Made by a program: the position numbers and the translations under genes
NCBI RefSeq assembly: GCF_014207375.1
Contig: NZ_JACHEE010000003.1
Location: 248,001 to 312,000, forward strand
Origin: Arthrobacter sp. AZCC_0090
GTDB taxonomy: Bacteria; Actinomycetota; Actinomycetes; Actinomycetales; Micrococcaceae
Reading direction: 5' to 3'
DNA: 64,000 bases
Notes under the pieces: model-generated
Seen by the model: only the letters and a program-made list of their open reading frames with translations
Told to the model about the DNA's origin: nothing
The model's database searches: none
Part shown: positions 46,067 to 55,104 of the stretch, in pieces
How the letters are laid out: each line of letters opens with the position of its first letter
Numbering within the stretch: position 1 is the first letter of the stretch

Positions 46067-47089
46067 GTGGCATTGGACTTTACGGCGATCGACTTTGAAA
46101 CTGCGAACGGCTTCAGGGGTTCACCGTGCTCGGTCGGCCTCAGCAAGGTCCGCGGCGGAGTGGTGGTGGAGGAAGCCTCCTGGCTCATGCGGCCACCAGA
46201 AAACCATGACCACTTCGAGTACCACAACACACGAATCCATGGCATTCGGGCCGAGGACGTCGCCACCGCTCCCCGTTTTGGCGAACTCTTCCCTGAAATT
46301 GGGGCCTTCATCGGGGGAGACATCCTGGCTGCCCACAATGCGGCCTTCGATCTCGGCGTCATCCGTTCAGGGCTTGAAGTGTCCGGGCTGCCGGGGCCGG
46401 CGTATGAATACGTTTGCACCGTGATGTTGTCCAGGCGCTGCTATTTCTTGGTTTCCAACTCCTTGCCCTACGCCGCGGAAGAGGCCGGGGTGCCTCTCGT
46501 GAACCATCACGACGCCGCCGAGGACGCCCGGGCGTGCGCGGGGATCCTGGTCGATATCGCCCGCCGGAACAATGCCAACAGCATCGCCGAGCTCTACTTG
46601 TCGCTCGGCCTGGACCTGCCTAAACAGCAGGCTTTCCACCCTGGAGAAGGGCTTTCGAAGCAGACCTTGGCTGCCCTCGCGGCCGTCGGGGCTGGCGGGC
46701 AACCTTCCGGCCGTTCCGGCGTCGGGAGTGGCGCTGGCCAGCTGGGACGAGCCTGGAGCAACTGGCCGGAAGAGGGCACCAATCCGGTGCCCAATCCGGC
46801 AGCAGAACCGGGACACCCCCTGTTCGGCCAGACCGTCGTCTTTACCGGTGAGCTTGCGATTGCGCGGCCGGAAGCGAAACAGCGGGCCGCGGAGATGGGG
46901 GCGCGTCCGGAGAGCCGGGTTACAGGAAGGACCACGGTCCTGGTGGTGGGCGACGGATTTGTAGCCGGCGATCTCAGGAACGGACGACTCACCGGCAAAG
47001 CCAAGCGGGTCCTGGAGCTGCATAGCCGCGGCCAACAGATCGAGGTGCTGTCCGAAGGAGAGTTCCTGCAGATGGTCGGTGGAAGCTAG
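46067..47089 (+). CDS. DnaQ-like 3'-5' exonuclease with C-terminal BRCT domain
   Basis: The 340-aa protein has a DEDDh exonuclease domain: Asp9 and Glu11 in AIDFETANG, 'GDILAAHNAAFDLGVI', and the His/Asp of NHHDAAEDARACAG. After a Gly/Pro-rich linker (about 205-250) comes a BRCT domain (about 255-338: 'LFGQTVVFTGELAIARPEAKQRAAEMG', 'TVLVVGDGF'). GTG start. The combination resembles the epsilon-type exonucleases of actinobacterial repair or replication. BRCT suggests binding to nicked DNA or phosphoprotein partners. Confidence 0.9.
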   Translation: MALDFTAIDFETANGFRGSPCSVGLSKVRGGVVVEEASWLMRPPENHDHFEYHNTRIHGIRAEDVATAPRFGELFPEIGAFIGGDILAAHNAAFDLGVIRSGLEVSGLPGPAYEYVCTVMLSRRCYFLVSNSLPYAAEEAGVPLVNHHDAAEDARACAGILVDIARRNNANSIAELYLSLGLDLPKQQAFHPGEGLSKQTLAALAAVGAGGQPSGRSGVGSGAGQLGRAWSNWPEEGTNPVPNPAAEPGHPLFGQTVVFTGELAIARPEAKQRAAEMGARPESRVTGRTTVLVVGDGFVAGDLRNGRLTGKAKRVLELHSRGQQIEVLSEGEFLQMVGGS

Positions 47090-47186
47090 CAATTCGGCGG
47101 CGCGGCCCGGTTCGCCGGGCCGTCGGCAGATTTCACACGGAGCAACAAAGCTTCCCGTTGAGTGCCCGCGCTCCTAGCCTTGAGCC

Positions 47187-47753
47187 ATGAGACAGGGAAA
47201 CCAGCCGGACACGGCGCGGACCGCCGTCGGCGCCCCTTCATCAACCGCGTCCGGGGCCCACGCGGCTCCCAGATGGCGTGCCGTCTTCGCATTCCCCAAC
47301 CCGGTCAATGAGTACGCCGCGAGGATCACGGCGGGCCTTGTGGCTTTGGCTGCGGTGGCTACGCTCCTGAGCGGCTTTGGCTGGGGGCTCGTTCTGATTG
47401 CTGCCGGTTTCTGGTTGCGCGTACTGTTCGGGCCGAGGATTTCGCCGTTTGCCCTGTTGTCCGTCAAGGTCCTGGCACCACGGGTAGGCCCCGCCAAACT
47501 TGTCCCTGGCCCACCAAAACGCTTTGCCCAGGGAATTGGGGCCGTTCTGAGCACAGCGGCCGCCATTCTGTTCTTCGCCAATTTCGCGCTGGGGGCGTGG
47601 ATCCTGCTCGCCCTGCTGATTGTGGCAGCTTCCCTTGAGTCGTTTGTGGGATTCTGCCTTGGCTGCGCCATATTCGGTTTCCTGCAGAGGCGTGGCTTTA
47701 TCCCCGAGGAAGTCTGCGAAGCCTGCAACAACATCGCACTTCGCCGGCTATGA
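47187..47753 (+). CDS. DUF4395 membrane protein
   Basis: The 188-aa protein has a polar N-terminus and four helices, with 'FPNPVNEYAARITAGLVAL', 'PFALLSVKVLAPR' and the C-terminal 'ESFVGFCLGCAIFGFLQRRG' with paired Cys typical of DUF4395. Function unknown; some relatives occur with thioredoxin or sulfurtransferase genes. Confidence 0.85.
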   Translation: MRQGNQPDTARTAVGAPSSTASGAHAAPRWRAVFAFPNPVNEYAARITAGLVALAAVATLLSGFGWGLVLIAAGFWLRVLFGPRISPFALLSVKVLAPRVGPAKLVPGPPKRFAQGIGAVLSTAAAILFFANFALGAWILLALLIVAASLESFVGFCLGCAIFGFLQRRGFIPEEVCEACNNIALRRL

Positions 47754-47765
47754 GTCGATTGCTCC

Positions 47766-48851
47766 CTAGCCGACCGTCACAGCGATAAGCCGCTGGGCCA
47801 TCCCGCGGATGACGTCAGGAGCCTCAAGAGCTTCAAGCCAGTCTGAGGGCAGGGCTCCCTCGCCATGGAATGCCCCGAGGATGTTGCCCGCGATGGAGGC
47901 CGTGGAGTCACTGTCACCGCTGTGGTTCAGCGCCATGGCAACGGCCTGGCGGAAATGGGCGGCCGGATCAAGCGGTGCCTCGGCCGCCGCGGCGGTTGCC
48001 AGCACAGCATAGAGCCCGACGGCGAGTGCCTCCTCAGCGACCCAGCCTTCGCCTAGTTGCGCGGTGAGTTCTTCCGGGCTGAGCAGGGCGCCGGTGGAGG
48101 ACAGTTCCAGCGCCTGGCGGAGACGGTCCAGCAGTTCGGCGGCCGGATCAGGCAATCCTGCCACTACGCTCAAGGCATGTTCAGCCGCACTCCGTACATC
48201 CGAGCCCGTGGCCAATTTGTGCACCAGAACGCTGAAGGCACCGGCACTCTGCCGCGCAGAAGGGTGCCCGTGGGTCAAAGAGGCTGCGTCAGTGCTCAAC
48301 TTGTAAACCGCGGCCTCGGAAATGTGTGGGACCAAGCCAAACGGCGCGGACCGCATCACGGTGCCGCAGCCCTTCGAATCCGGGTTGACCGGGCGAAATT
48401 TGGTCCCCATTTGGCCGGTGGCGAGTCCGCTCAGGCAGGCCTTGCCTGGATGACGGCGGTGCCGGAGCACCTCCTGCTTGTCAATCCAACGCGGTTGGGG
48501 AACCGGGGCCGAGGCCGGCAGGGCCACGCCCTGGGTGGCGAGCCATCGCAGGTAGGCCAGCCAGAGACACGCTGTTTCATCGGCGGCCACGCCGTCGTTG
48601 GCCCACTCGAGCGCTTCCACGAGTCCGTCCACGGTGTACAGCGTCATCTGGGTGTCGTCCGAAAAGTGGCTGCCGCCGTCGAGCTGTCCGAAAGAGGTGA
48701 GGCCCGCCGCGCCGAAGCGGGAGCGGATGGTGTCCAGGTCGTCGAATTCCACGGCGTAGCCGAGCGAATCGCCCAGGGCACCTCCCAGCAGGCAGCCGTT
48801 GACCCGGGACTCGAAGGTCGGCACGGCGAAGGGGGACGATTCAGCAGTCAT
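47766..48851 (-). CDS. ADP-ribosylglycohydrolase family protein
   Basis: The 361-aa protein has the Mg-binding motifs of the ARH/DraG fold: 'GCLLGGALGDSLGYAVEF', SDDTQM (64-69) and 'NHSGDSDSTASIAGNILGA'. It would remove ADP-ribose from proteins or from other targets. No ADP-ribosyltransferase gene is nearby. ATG at 48851. Confidence 0.9.
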   Translation of the reverse strand: MTAESSPFAVPTFESRVNGCLLGGALGDSLGYAVEFDDLDTIRSRFGAAGLTSFGQLDGGSHFSDDTQMTLYTVDGLVEALEWANDGVAADETACLWLAYLRWLATQGVALPASAPVPQPRWIDKQEVLRHRRHPGKACLSGLATGQMGTKFRPVNPDSKGCGTVMRSAPFGLVPHISEAAVYKLSTDAASLTHGHPSARQSAGAFSVLVHKLATGSDVRSAAEHALSVVAGLPDPAAELLDRLRQALELSSTGALLSPEELTAQLGEGWVAEEALAVGLYAVLATAAAAEAPLDPAAHFRQAVAMALNHSGDSDSTASIAGNILGAFHGEGALPSDWLEALEAPDVIRGMAQRLIAVTVG

Positions 48852-48928
48852 AGTGGTAATTTACCGTGGCCGCTTCGCCGGTCTTCACTTGGCCACTGAT
48901 ACGGTGGCTCCTGAACCAGGAGGCAACG

Positions 48929-49285
48929 ATGCGTGAACCGGCGTGGCGCAAAACCGGAACGACCCCGGACTACAGATTTTCCCTTGCAAATGAGCGGACT
49001 TTCCTTGCATGGATCCGTACCTCATTGGCGCTGCTCGCAGGTGCCGTGGCTATCGATCAGCTCGCTCCGAATATTGCGCCGCAGCCGGTGCGCATTGTCC
49101 TGTGCGTCGTGCTTTCCATCATTGGCGCGGGGCTGGCGACGCTCGCCTACCGCCGGTGGGCACAGATGGAGTCAGCCATGCGTAACGACCAAGCCCTGCC
49201 ATTCTCACGGGTCATGTTGCTGATGACCATTGTGGTCGCCGTAGCGGCCTTCACCTTTGCGGTGCTGATCCTGGTGGCGCGTTGA
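48929..49285 (+). CDS. DUF202 (YidH-type) membrane protein, first of a pair
   Basis: ATG 48929 has AGGAGG upstream and gives 118 aa with 'DYRFSLANERTFLAWIRTSLALLAGAVAI' and two further helices. This is the DUF202 pattern. Its stop overlaps the TTG of the second DUF202 gene. Function unknown. Confidence 0.88.
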   Translation: MREPAWRKTGTTPDYRFSLANERTFLAWIRTSLALLAGAVAIDQLAPNIAPQPVRIVLCVVLSIIGAGLATLAYRRWAQMESAMRNDQALPFSRVMLLMTIVVAVAAFTFAVLILVAR

Positions 49286-49632
49286 GCGTAGAAGCCAGGG
49301 ATCCGGGCCTGCAGCCAGAGCGCACCACGCTTGCCTGGCGCCGGACCCTGATTTCGCTTTTGGTCGTGGATCTCTTTATCTGGCGCAGGTGGCTGTCGGC
49401 GAAGTCCGGTGCGGGGCAATTGCCCACCGGAATACCGGGGCTCGACTACCAGGGAATCTGCGCTTTGACGGCCGCTGCTGCGACGATCGTCCTTGGCAGT
49501 GTTGCGTGGGTAAGGTCCCGTCAACTCCACCACGGAACAGAAGAAGCATCGGCCGTCCTCATGCTGGCAAGCGCACTGTCCATCATCGCCCTCGGCTGCG
49601 CGGCGGTCGCCGCGATCGCATTGGGCGACTAG
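49282..49632 (+). CDS. DUF202 membrane protein, second of a pair
   Basis: This 116-aa paralogue starts at TTG inside the stop of the first DUF202 gene, with 'GLQPERTTLAWRRTLISLLVVDLFIWRRW' and two more helices. The 'ERT.LAWxRT' phrase is shared by both, so an ancestral duplication or a heteromeric complex is likely. Confidence 0.85.
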   Translation: MSVEARDPGLQPERTTLAWRRTLISLLVVDLFIWRRWLSAKSGAGQLPTGIPGLDYQGICALTAAAATIVLGSVAWVRSRQLHHGTEEASAVLMLASALSIIALGCAAVAAIALGD

Positions 49633-49766
49633 GCTCGGATTCAGGAAGCGTCCAGACTCGGCTGGCAGGATGCTGCGGGGCAGGCACGCAGGCTCCTGTA
49701 TGACGTGCTGTTGCCGTGCGGCTCCGCAATACGCCACCCTAACTTCGAACTAAGGAATCATTCGAC

Positions 49767-50687
49767 ATGACCACAACTGTGTCCGTTCCCTCCTCCCGCG
49801 GTACCGGGCTCATCGCCCGGGCATCCGCTGAAGCTCTGGGGACGTTGTTCCTTGTGGTTATTGGTGTGGGCGTCCCCATGTTCAGCATTCCGCAATCGAG
49901 CACTGTGCCTGCACCGCTGGCCGGCGGACTTGCGGTTGCCGCGGCCATGCTCGCCTTCGGATACCTTTCCGGCGGCCACTTCAACCCGGCTATCACCGTC
50001 GGCCATGTGATTGCCGGGCGCACAAAGCTCGTGGATGGCGCGGCATACCTTGTGGCCCAGGTTGTCGGCGGCCTGCTCGGCGCCCTTGCCGTGTTCGCAC
50101 TTGTGCGGACCGTGCCCAAGATCGACGACAGCCGGGCTGCATTCGATACCGTCTCTGCCGGCTTCGGTGAGCACTCCGTCATCCAGGCTCCCATGGCCGG
50201 CGCGTTGCTCGTGGAGATCCTCGGCGGCGCACTGCTGGTGGGGGTATTCCTCGCCGCCACCGCCCGGCGCAACCCTGTCAGGGCCGCAGCCCCGTTTGCC
50301 GTCGGCCTGACCTTCGCAGTGCTGTTGCAGCTTGGACAGTCAGTCGGCAACCTTGCGTTCAACCCTGCCCGCGCCACCGCCTCCGCCGTCTTCAGCTCCA
50401 GCTGGGCCGTGGAGCAGCTTTGGCTCTTCTGGGTCGCACCGCTGCTGGGGGCAGCGATCGCCGGCCTCATCTTCCGTGGCTTTGGAGAGTCCGCTCCGGT
50501 AGCCGTAGCGGAGATCGAAGATTCCGCACAGTCCGACGAGTGGGAGGAAGAGTCCGACGACGACACGGACACCGGCGCTTCGGAAGGCTCAACGGAGGTC
50601 CCTGCGCCAACTGCGGCTGCCGCGCCCGCAGAAGTGAAGCCCGACGTCGATCCCGCCCGTGATTTCTTCGACGGCAAGCGGGACTGA
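49767..50687 (+). CDS. Aquaporin/MIP-family channel
   Basis: The 306-aa protein has six helices and two half-helix NPA boxes, NPAIT (Asn73) and NPARA (Asn199), the second followed by the pore Arg202. 'GGHFNPAITVGH' marks the water-channel type rather than the glycerol facilitator. The last 70 residues are an acidic, disordered cytoplasmic tail (DSAQSDEWEEESDDDTD), unusual in length. Confidence 0.92.
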   Translation: MTTTVSVPSSRGTGLIARASAEALGTLFLVVIGVGVPMFSIPQSSTVPAPLAGGLAVAAAMLAFGYLSGGHFNPAITVGHVIAGRTKLVDGAAYLVAQVVGGLLGALAVFALVRTVPKIDDSRAAFDTVSAGFGEHSVIQAPMAGALLVEILGGALLVGVFLAATARRNPVRAAAPFAVGLTFAVLLQLGQSVGNLAFNPARATASAVFSSSWAVEQLWLFWVAPLLGAAIAGLIFRGFGESAPVAVAEIEDSAQSDEWEEESDDDTDTGASEGSTEVPAPTAAAAPAEVKPDVDPARDFFDGKRD

Positions 50688-50777
50688 CACAGGGATTTAG
50701 CTGCCCGGAAGGCGCTGATATTGCCGGTGCCGCCGTGCCGCGTCAAAAATGTCTGTGCCTCCGGTTAGCGTGAAATC

Positions 50778-51968
50778 ATGAAGCTTCTTCACACTTCGGA
50801 TTGGCACCTGGGCCGCTCATTCCATGGCGTCGGGATGCTGGATGCCCAGCGCAATTTCATTGAGCAATTGCTGGCAGTGATCCGCGAGCAGTCGGTCGAT
50901 GTCGTGCTGATTGCCGGTGACGTCTACGATCGTGCCCTTCCCGGACTGGATGTTGTGAAGCTTCTCGACGACGCCCTCGTGCGGATCACGGACGCTGGCG
51001 CCAAGGTAGTGCTGACAAGCGGTAACCACGATTCCGCGATCCGCCTCGGGTTCGCCTCACGCTTGCTGGAGCGCGGGGGGGTCCATCTGCGGACCCGCCT
51101 AGAGGATCTGGACTCCCCGGTCTTGTTCACTATGGATGGGAACGACGTCGGCGAAGCTCTGCCGGGTGCCCCGGTGCTGGCCGTCTACGGCATTCCTTAT
51201 CTTGAACCGAGGCTCGTCGCCGAACGGCTCGGTACACAAACAGCTAGTCACTTCGACGTCACCCAGTCAGCCGTGCACCTTATTCGCGAGGACGTCGCCC
51301 GGCGGAGCGAGACGGGACCTGTGCATTCCGTCGTGCTGGCACACACCTTCGCGAGTGGAGGCATTACTTCGGACAGCGAACGCGATCTGAGCATCGGCGG
51401 TTTGGGAGCAGTGCCGCTTGATCTCTTCGACGGCATTGGCTACACGGCCTTGGGCCACCTTCACGGACGCCAGGAACTTTCGGAGCACGTCCGGTATTCG
51501 GGTTCGCCGCTGGCCTACTCTTTCTCCGAAGCCAAGCATCGGAAGGGCGCATGGCTGATTGACGTCGGAGCCGACGGCGTGAACCACGTCGAGGAAATCT
51601 TGTGGAAAGCGCCGCGGGAGCTGGCGATTCTCAGAGGGAAGCTCGCCGAGCTTTTGGAGGCAGAGGAATACAAGTGGGCCGAATCCGCCTACTGCCAAGT
51701 CACGCTCACGGACTCCGCGCGGCCGGCGCAGGCCATGGAACAGCTGCGTACCCGCTTCCCGGACACCCTGGTGTTGGGCTTTGATCCGGAGGACGCCGAG
51801 GGAAGGGCCAAGGCCAGCTACAGCAGCAGGCTTGCCGAAGCTGAGGACGATCTCGGAGTTTGCTGCGGTTTCCTTGATCACGTACGGGGAAGGCCCGCCG
51901 ACGAAACTGAACTTTCCGCGCTTCGTGAAGCCTTGGAAGCGGTTCGGCTGGAAGGGGCGGAGCTGTGA
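50778..51968 (+). CDS. sbcD: Exonuclease SbcCD subunit D (Mre11-like nuclease)
   Basis: The 396-aa phosphoesterase has the metal motifs HTSDWHLGRSFHG, IAGDVYDRALP, TSGNHDSAIR and 'ALGHLHGRQEL'. Its C-terminus overlaps the sbcC start (GTGA). With SbcC it cleaves hairpins and blocked DNA ends. Confidence 0.96.
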   Translation: MKLLHTSDWHLGRSFHGVGMLDAQRNFIEQLLAVIREQSVDVVLIAGDVYDRALPGLDVVKLLDDALVRITDAGAKVVLTSGNHDSAIRLGFASRLLERGGVHLRTRLEDLDSPVLFTMDGNDVGEALPGAPVLAVYGIPYLEPRLVAERLGTQTASHFDVTQSAVHLIREDVARRSETGPVHSVVLAHTFASGGITSDSERDLSIGGLGAVPLDLFDGIGYTALGHLHGRQELSEHVRYSGSPLAYSFSEAKHRKGAWLIDVGADGVNHVEEILWKAPRELAILRGKLAELLEAEEYKWAESAYCQVTLTDSARPAQAMEQLRTRFPDTLVLGFDPEDAEGRAKASYSSRLAEAEDDLGVCCGFLDHVRGRPADETELSALREALEAVRLEGAEL

Positions 51969-54900
51969 GAATCCACCACCTTGAGATTGAGGCTTTCGGG
52001 CCCTTTGCCAAGGTTCAGTCGATCGACTTCGATCAGCTGGGCGCCCAGGGTCTGTTCCTCCTGAACGGTGCCACCGGCGCAGGCAAGACGAGCGTGCTCG
52101 ACGCCATCTGCTTTGCCTTGTATGGCTCCGTGCCCGGGGCTCGCCAAGACGGCAAACGCTTGCGGAGCGACCACGCGGAACCAGCTGCAGAGCCTCGGGT
52201 TGTCTGCGAATTCTCGGCGCGTGGTAGGCGCTTTGAGGTCACCCGCTCCCCGGCGTGGGACAGGCCCAGTGCCCGCGGACGCAAAGGCTTCACCACCCAG
52301 CAGGCCAAAACCCTCCTGCGTGAACGGGTCAATGGCTCGTGGGAAGAAAAGACGTCCCGGAACGACGAAGCCGGTGCGGAAATCGGTGACGTCCTCGGGA
52401 TGGACCGGGAGCAGTTCACCAGGGTGGTCATGCTCCCGCAGGGAGATTTTGCGGCTTTCCTACGCTCCAAGGCTTCCGACCGGCTAGACCTGCTCCAGAA
52501 ACTCTTCGGCACCCAGCGTTTTGAAGCCATTGAGCAGCAGTTGGCATTCCAGGCAATCACCGCGCGCGCAGCGGTGCAGGACAACCAGAACGGTCTTCAC
52601 TTGCTCCTGCAGCGGGCCGAATCGGAGTTTGCCCAACTGGGCATTGAAGAGTCTGTGGACCCGGAGGTCCTTGACGTAAAGTCTGGCGTGGCGGCGCCCG
52701 AACTCAGGCTCGGCCACTTGGAAGCATGGGCGCGGGCCGAATCGGCGGAGCGGCACCAGGTGGCCAGATCCGCAGACATTGTCAGGCTTCGGCTGGCCGA
52801 CAAGCTCAATTCCGCACGGGAACGGGTCCAACGCCACGCGAAGCTCGACGCCGCCATGCTCCGCCACGAAGCGCTCTCCGCACGCGCGGCCGAAGTCCAA
52901 GAAGTCCGCGATCGTCTAGGACGCCACCGGAAGGCCGCCGTCCTTGGCGGACAGCTCGACGCCGTAGACCGCGCCGCGAAAGCGCTGGACCTGGCGGGCT
53001 CGAAAGCCGAAGCCGCTACGGCGAAGCTTCTTGCAGCCTCCTTGGACGCAAGCGATCCCGCGGTGGCCTTGGCCGGAGTTCAGGAAACCACAGCAGTCCT
53101 GGAGGCCCGGGTTGGAGACGAACAAAAGCTTGAGGACATCACTGCCAGACTTGTTGCACTCGACGTGGCGGCCGGGGGGCGGGACGCGGCCAAGGCGGCA
53201 AGGTCCATAGCCGTCGCAGGGCTTCGTGCGGAGGCAGCTGCCTTGGAAGCCGGCCTGGGCCCACTGGAGGCCGCAGCCCTGGAATTGCCCCTCCGCGAGA
53301 GCGAAGCCGCCGCCGCACAGAACACTGTCAAGACGGTGGCCCGTCGCACCGCGGCCCTCGAATCACTCTCCGCGGCCGTCAAGCGGCACGCGTTCGCCCG
53401 TGCGCTTTCCCAAGACCTCCGCCAACTCTGGCTGGATCTGCGCGAATCCCGGTTGGCCAACGCCGCCGCCGAGCTCGCAGCAAAGCTGCATGATGGTGAT
53501 CCTTGCCCTGTCTGCGGAAGCGTTGAGCACCCCTCTCCAGCGCCAGCCGGACTGACGGCCTTGGCCCTTGCCGAGAAAGAGCAATCCGCCCACGAGCGCT
53601 ATGACGAGAGCGAGCACGAACTACTTCAGGCGGCGGCTGAGCTCGCCTCGGCCGAGCAGGAAGTCGCCGTGCTCGCCGCCCAAGGCGGAGACATCGATCC
53701 AAAGGAAGCCGCTTCCGCGGAGGCCTCGGCCAACGATGCCCTCGCCTCGGCACGCTCCGCCGTCGAAATACTCAAGCGAGGAAAGGAAGATCTCACCCGC
53801 ACGAAGGAGCGCATAGCCCGCTTGGAGGATGAACAACTCCAGGAGGACACGGCTGCTGCGCAGGCTGAGTCAACCATCGCCGTGCTGGGCGAACAACGCG
53901 AGTCCCTGGACTCCTTGCTTTCGGGGCTTCGTGATGGCTTCGACACTCTCCGCGCCAGGATCGAGGCATTGGCGGGGCAACGCGTGCTCCTGCAGTTCGC
54001 CGTAACTGCAGGCGCCCAGTTGGAAAGCGCCCGACAGGCCTTGGACGATGCGTCCACAGCCTTGGAACATGCTCTTTCGGCAAACCACTTCGAAACAGCC
54101 GAGGATGCCCGGCGCGAGATCCTCGACGAACAGCACGCCGCCCGCTTTGACGAAGTCGTCAGGGCTTCCGAGACCGAGAGTGCCCGTCTCGCGGAGCTTT
54201 TTGAGTCCGAGGACCTTGTGCTTGCTGCCAAGGAATCCCAGATCGGCGAGGTGCCTTTGTCCGCCGTCGAGCTCGCCGCCCTTGAACAGGAGGCCGGGCA
54301 GGCGGAAGAAGCGGCCCGCCGTCTTGCCCTCGCTGCGGGACTCGCCGCCCGCACGGTAGAGAGCCTGGCAACGATCCGCTCGCAGTATGAAGAAGCTGCG
54401 GCGTCTGGTCGGGAACCCCGCGAACGCGCCCGGGTGCTCAGCGAACTCGCCGAAACTGCCAGAGGGTCGGGCGACAACGGCTACAAAATGAGCCTCAACA
54501 GCTATGTCCTGGCTGCCCGGCTCGAACAGGTCGCAGCAGCGGCGTCGGAGCGCCTTGTTGCCATGAGCGACGGCCGTTATACCCTTCAGCACACGGACGC
54601 CAAGGCGGCCCGGGGCGCGAAATCCGGTTTGGGCCTCGAAGTCGTGGATGAGTGGACAGGCCAGCGGCGGGACACCGCCACGCTTTCCGGCGGAGAATCC
54701 TTCATGGCCTCGCTCGCATTGGCCTTGGGGCTCGCGGATGTTGTCCAGCAAGAGGCCGGCGGCGTAGATATCGAAACCTTGTTTGTCGATGAAGGCTTCG
54801 GGAGCCTTGACGAGCAGTCGCTCGAACAGGTCATGGATGCGCTGGAAGGACTACGCGACGGCGGCCGGGTCGTTGGACTCGTCAGCCACGTTGCGGAAAT

Positions 54901-54985
54901 GAAGCAAAGAATCAGCAGTCAGCTTCAGGTGATCAAGAGCCGAAACGGCTCCATTGTGCGAATCGTCGATGCGGTGGCCGCCTAG
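51965..54985 (+). CDS. sbcC: Exonuclease SbcCD subunit C (Rad50-like ATPase)
   Basis: The 1006-aa SMC-type ATPase has Walker A NGATGAGKTSVLDA near residue 37, two long coiled coils, the zinc-hook CPVC (Cys514, Cys517) at the apex, signature LSGGESFMASLALALGLAD and Walker B LFVDEGFGSLD. Length and layout are normal for Rad50/SbcC. It tethers and processes DNA ends with SbcD. Confidence 0.96.
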   Translation: MRIHHLEIEAFGPFAKVQSIDFDQLGAQGLFLLNGATGAGKTSVLDAICFALYGSVPGARQDGKRLRSDHAEPAAEPRVVCEFSARGRRFEVTRSPAWDRPSARGRKGFTTQQAKTLLRERVNGSWEEKTSRNDEAGAEIGDVLGMDREQFTRVVMLPQGDFAAFLRSKASDRLDLLQKLFGTQRFEAIEQQLAFQAITARAAVQDNQNGLHLLLQRAESEFAQLGIEESVDPEVLDVKSGVAAPELRLGHLEAWARAESAERHQVARSADIVRLRLADKLNSARERVQRHAKLDAAMLRHEALSARAAEVQEVRDRLGRHRKAAVLGGQLDAVDRAAKALDLAGSKAEAATAKLLAASLDASDPAVALAGVQETTAVLEARVGDEQKLEDITARLVALDVAAGGRDAAKAARSIAVAGLRAEAAALEAGLGPLEAAALELPLRESEAAAAQNTVKTVARRTAALESLSAAVKRHAFARALSQDLRQLWLDLRESRLANAAAELAAKLHDGDPCPVCGSVEHPSPAPAGLTALALAEKEQSAHERYDESEHELLQAAAELASAEQEVAVLAAQGGDIDPKEAASAEASANDALASARSAVEILKRGKEDLTRTKERIARLEDEQLQEDTAAAQAESTIAVLGEQRESLDSLLSGLRDGFDTLRARIEALAGQRVLLQFAVTAGAQLESARQALDDASTALEHALSANHFETAEDARREILDEQHAARFDEVVRASETESARLAELFESEDLVLAAKESQIGEVPLSAVELAALEQEAGQAEEAARRLALAAGLAARTVESLATIRSQYEEAAASGREPRERARVLSELAETARGSGDNGYKMSLNSYVLAARLEQVAAAASERLVAMSDGRYTLQHTDAKAARGAKSGLGLEVVDEWTGQRRDTATLSGGESFMASLALALGLADVVQQEAGGVDIETLFVDEGFGSLDEQSLEQVMDALEGLRDGGRVVGLVSHVAEMKQRISSQLQVIKSRNGSIVRIVDAVAA

Positions 54986-55104
54986 GACGGGGCCACAAGG
55001 AACAGACACACCGCCCGGGAGCAGTCCGGTAGACTTGGAGGGTTACACCGGGTCGCGCGCATCGGGAGGAGGGACGATGCGCACCATTCAGCGAACCCGG
55101 AATC

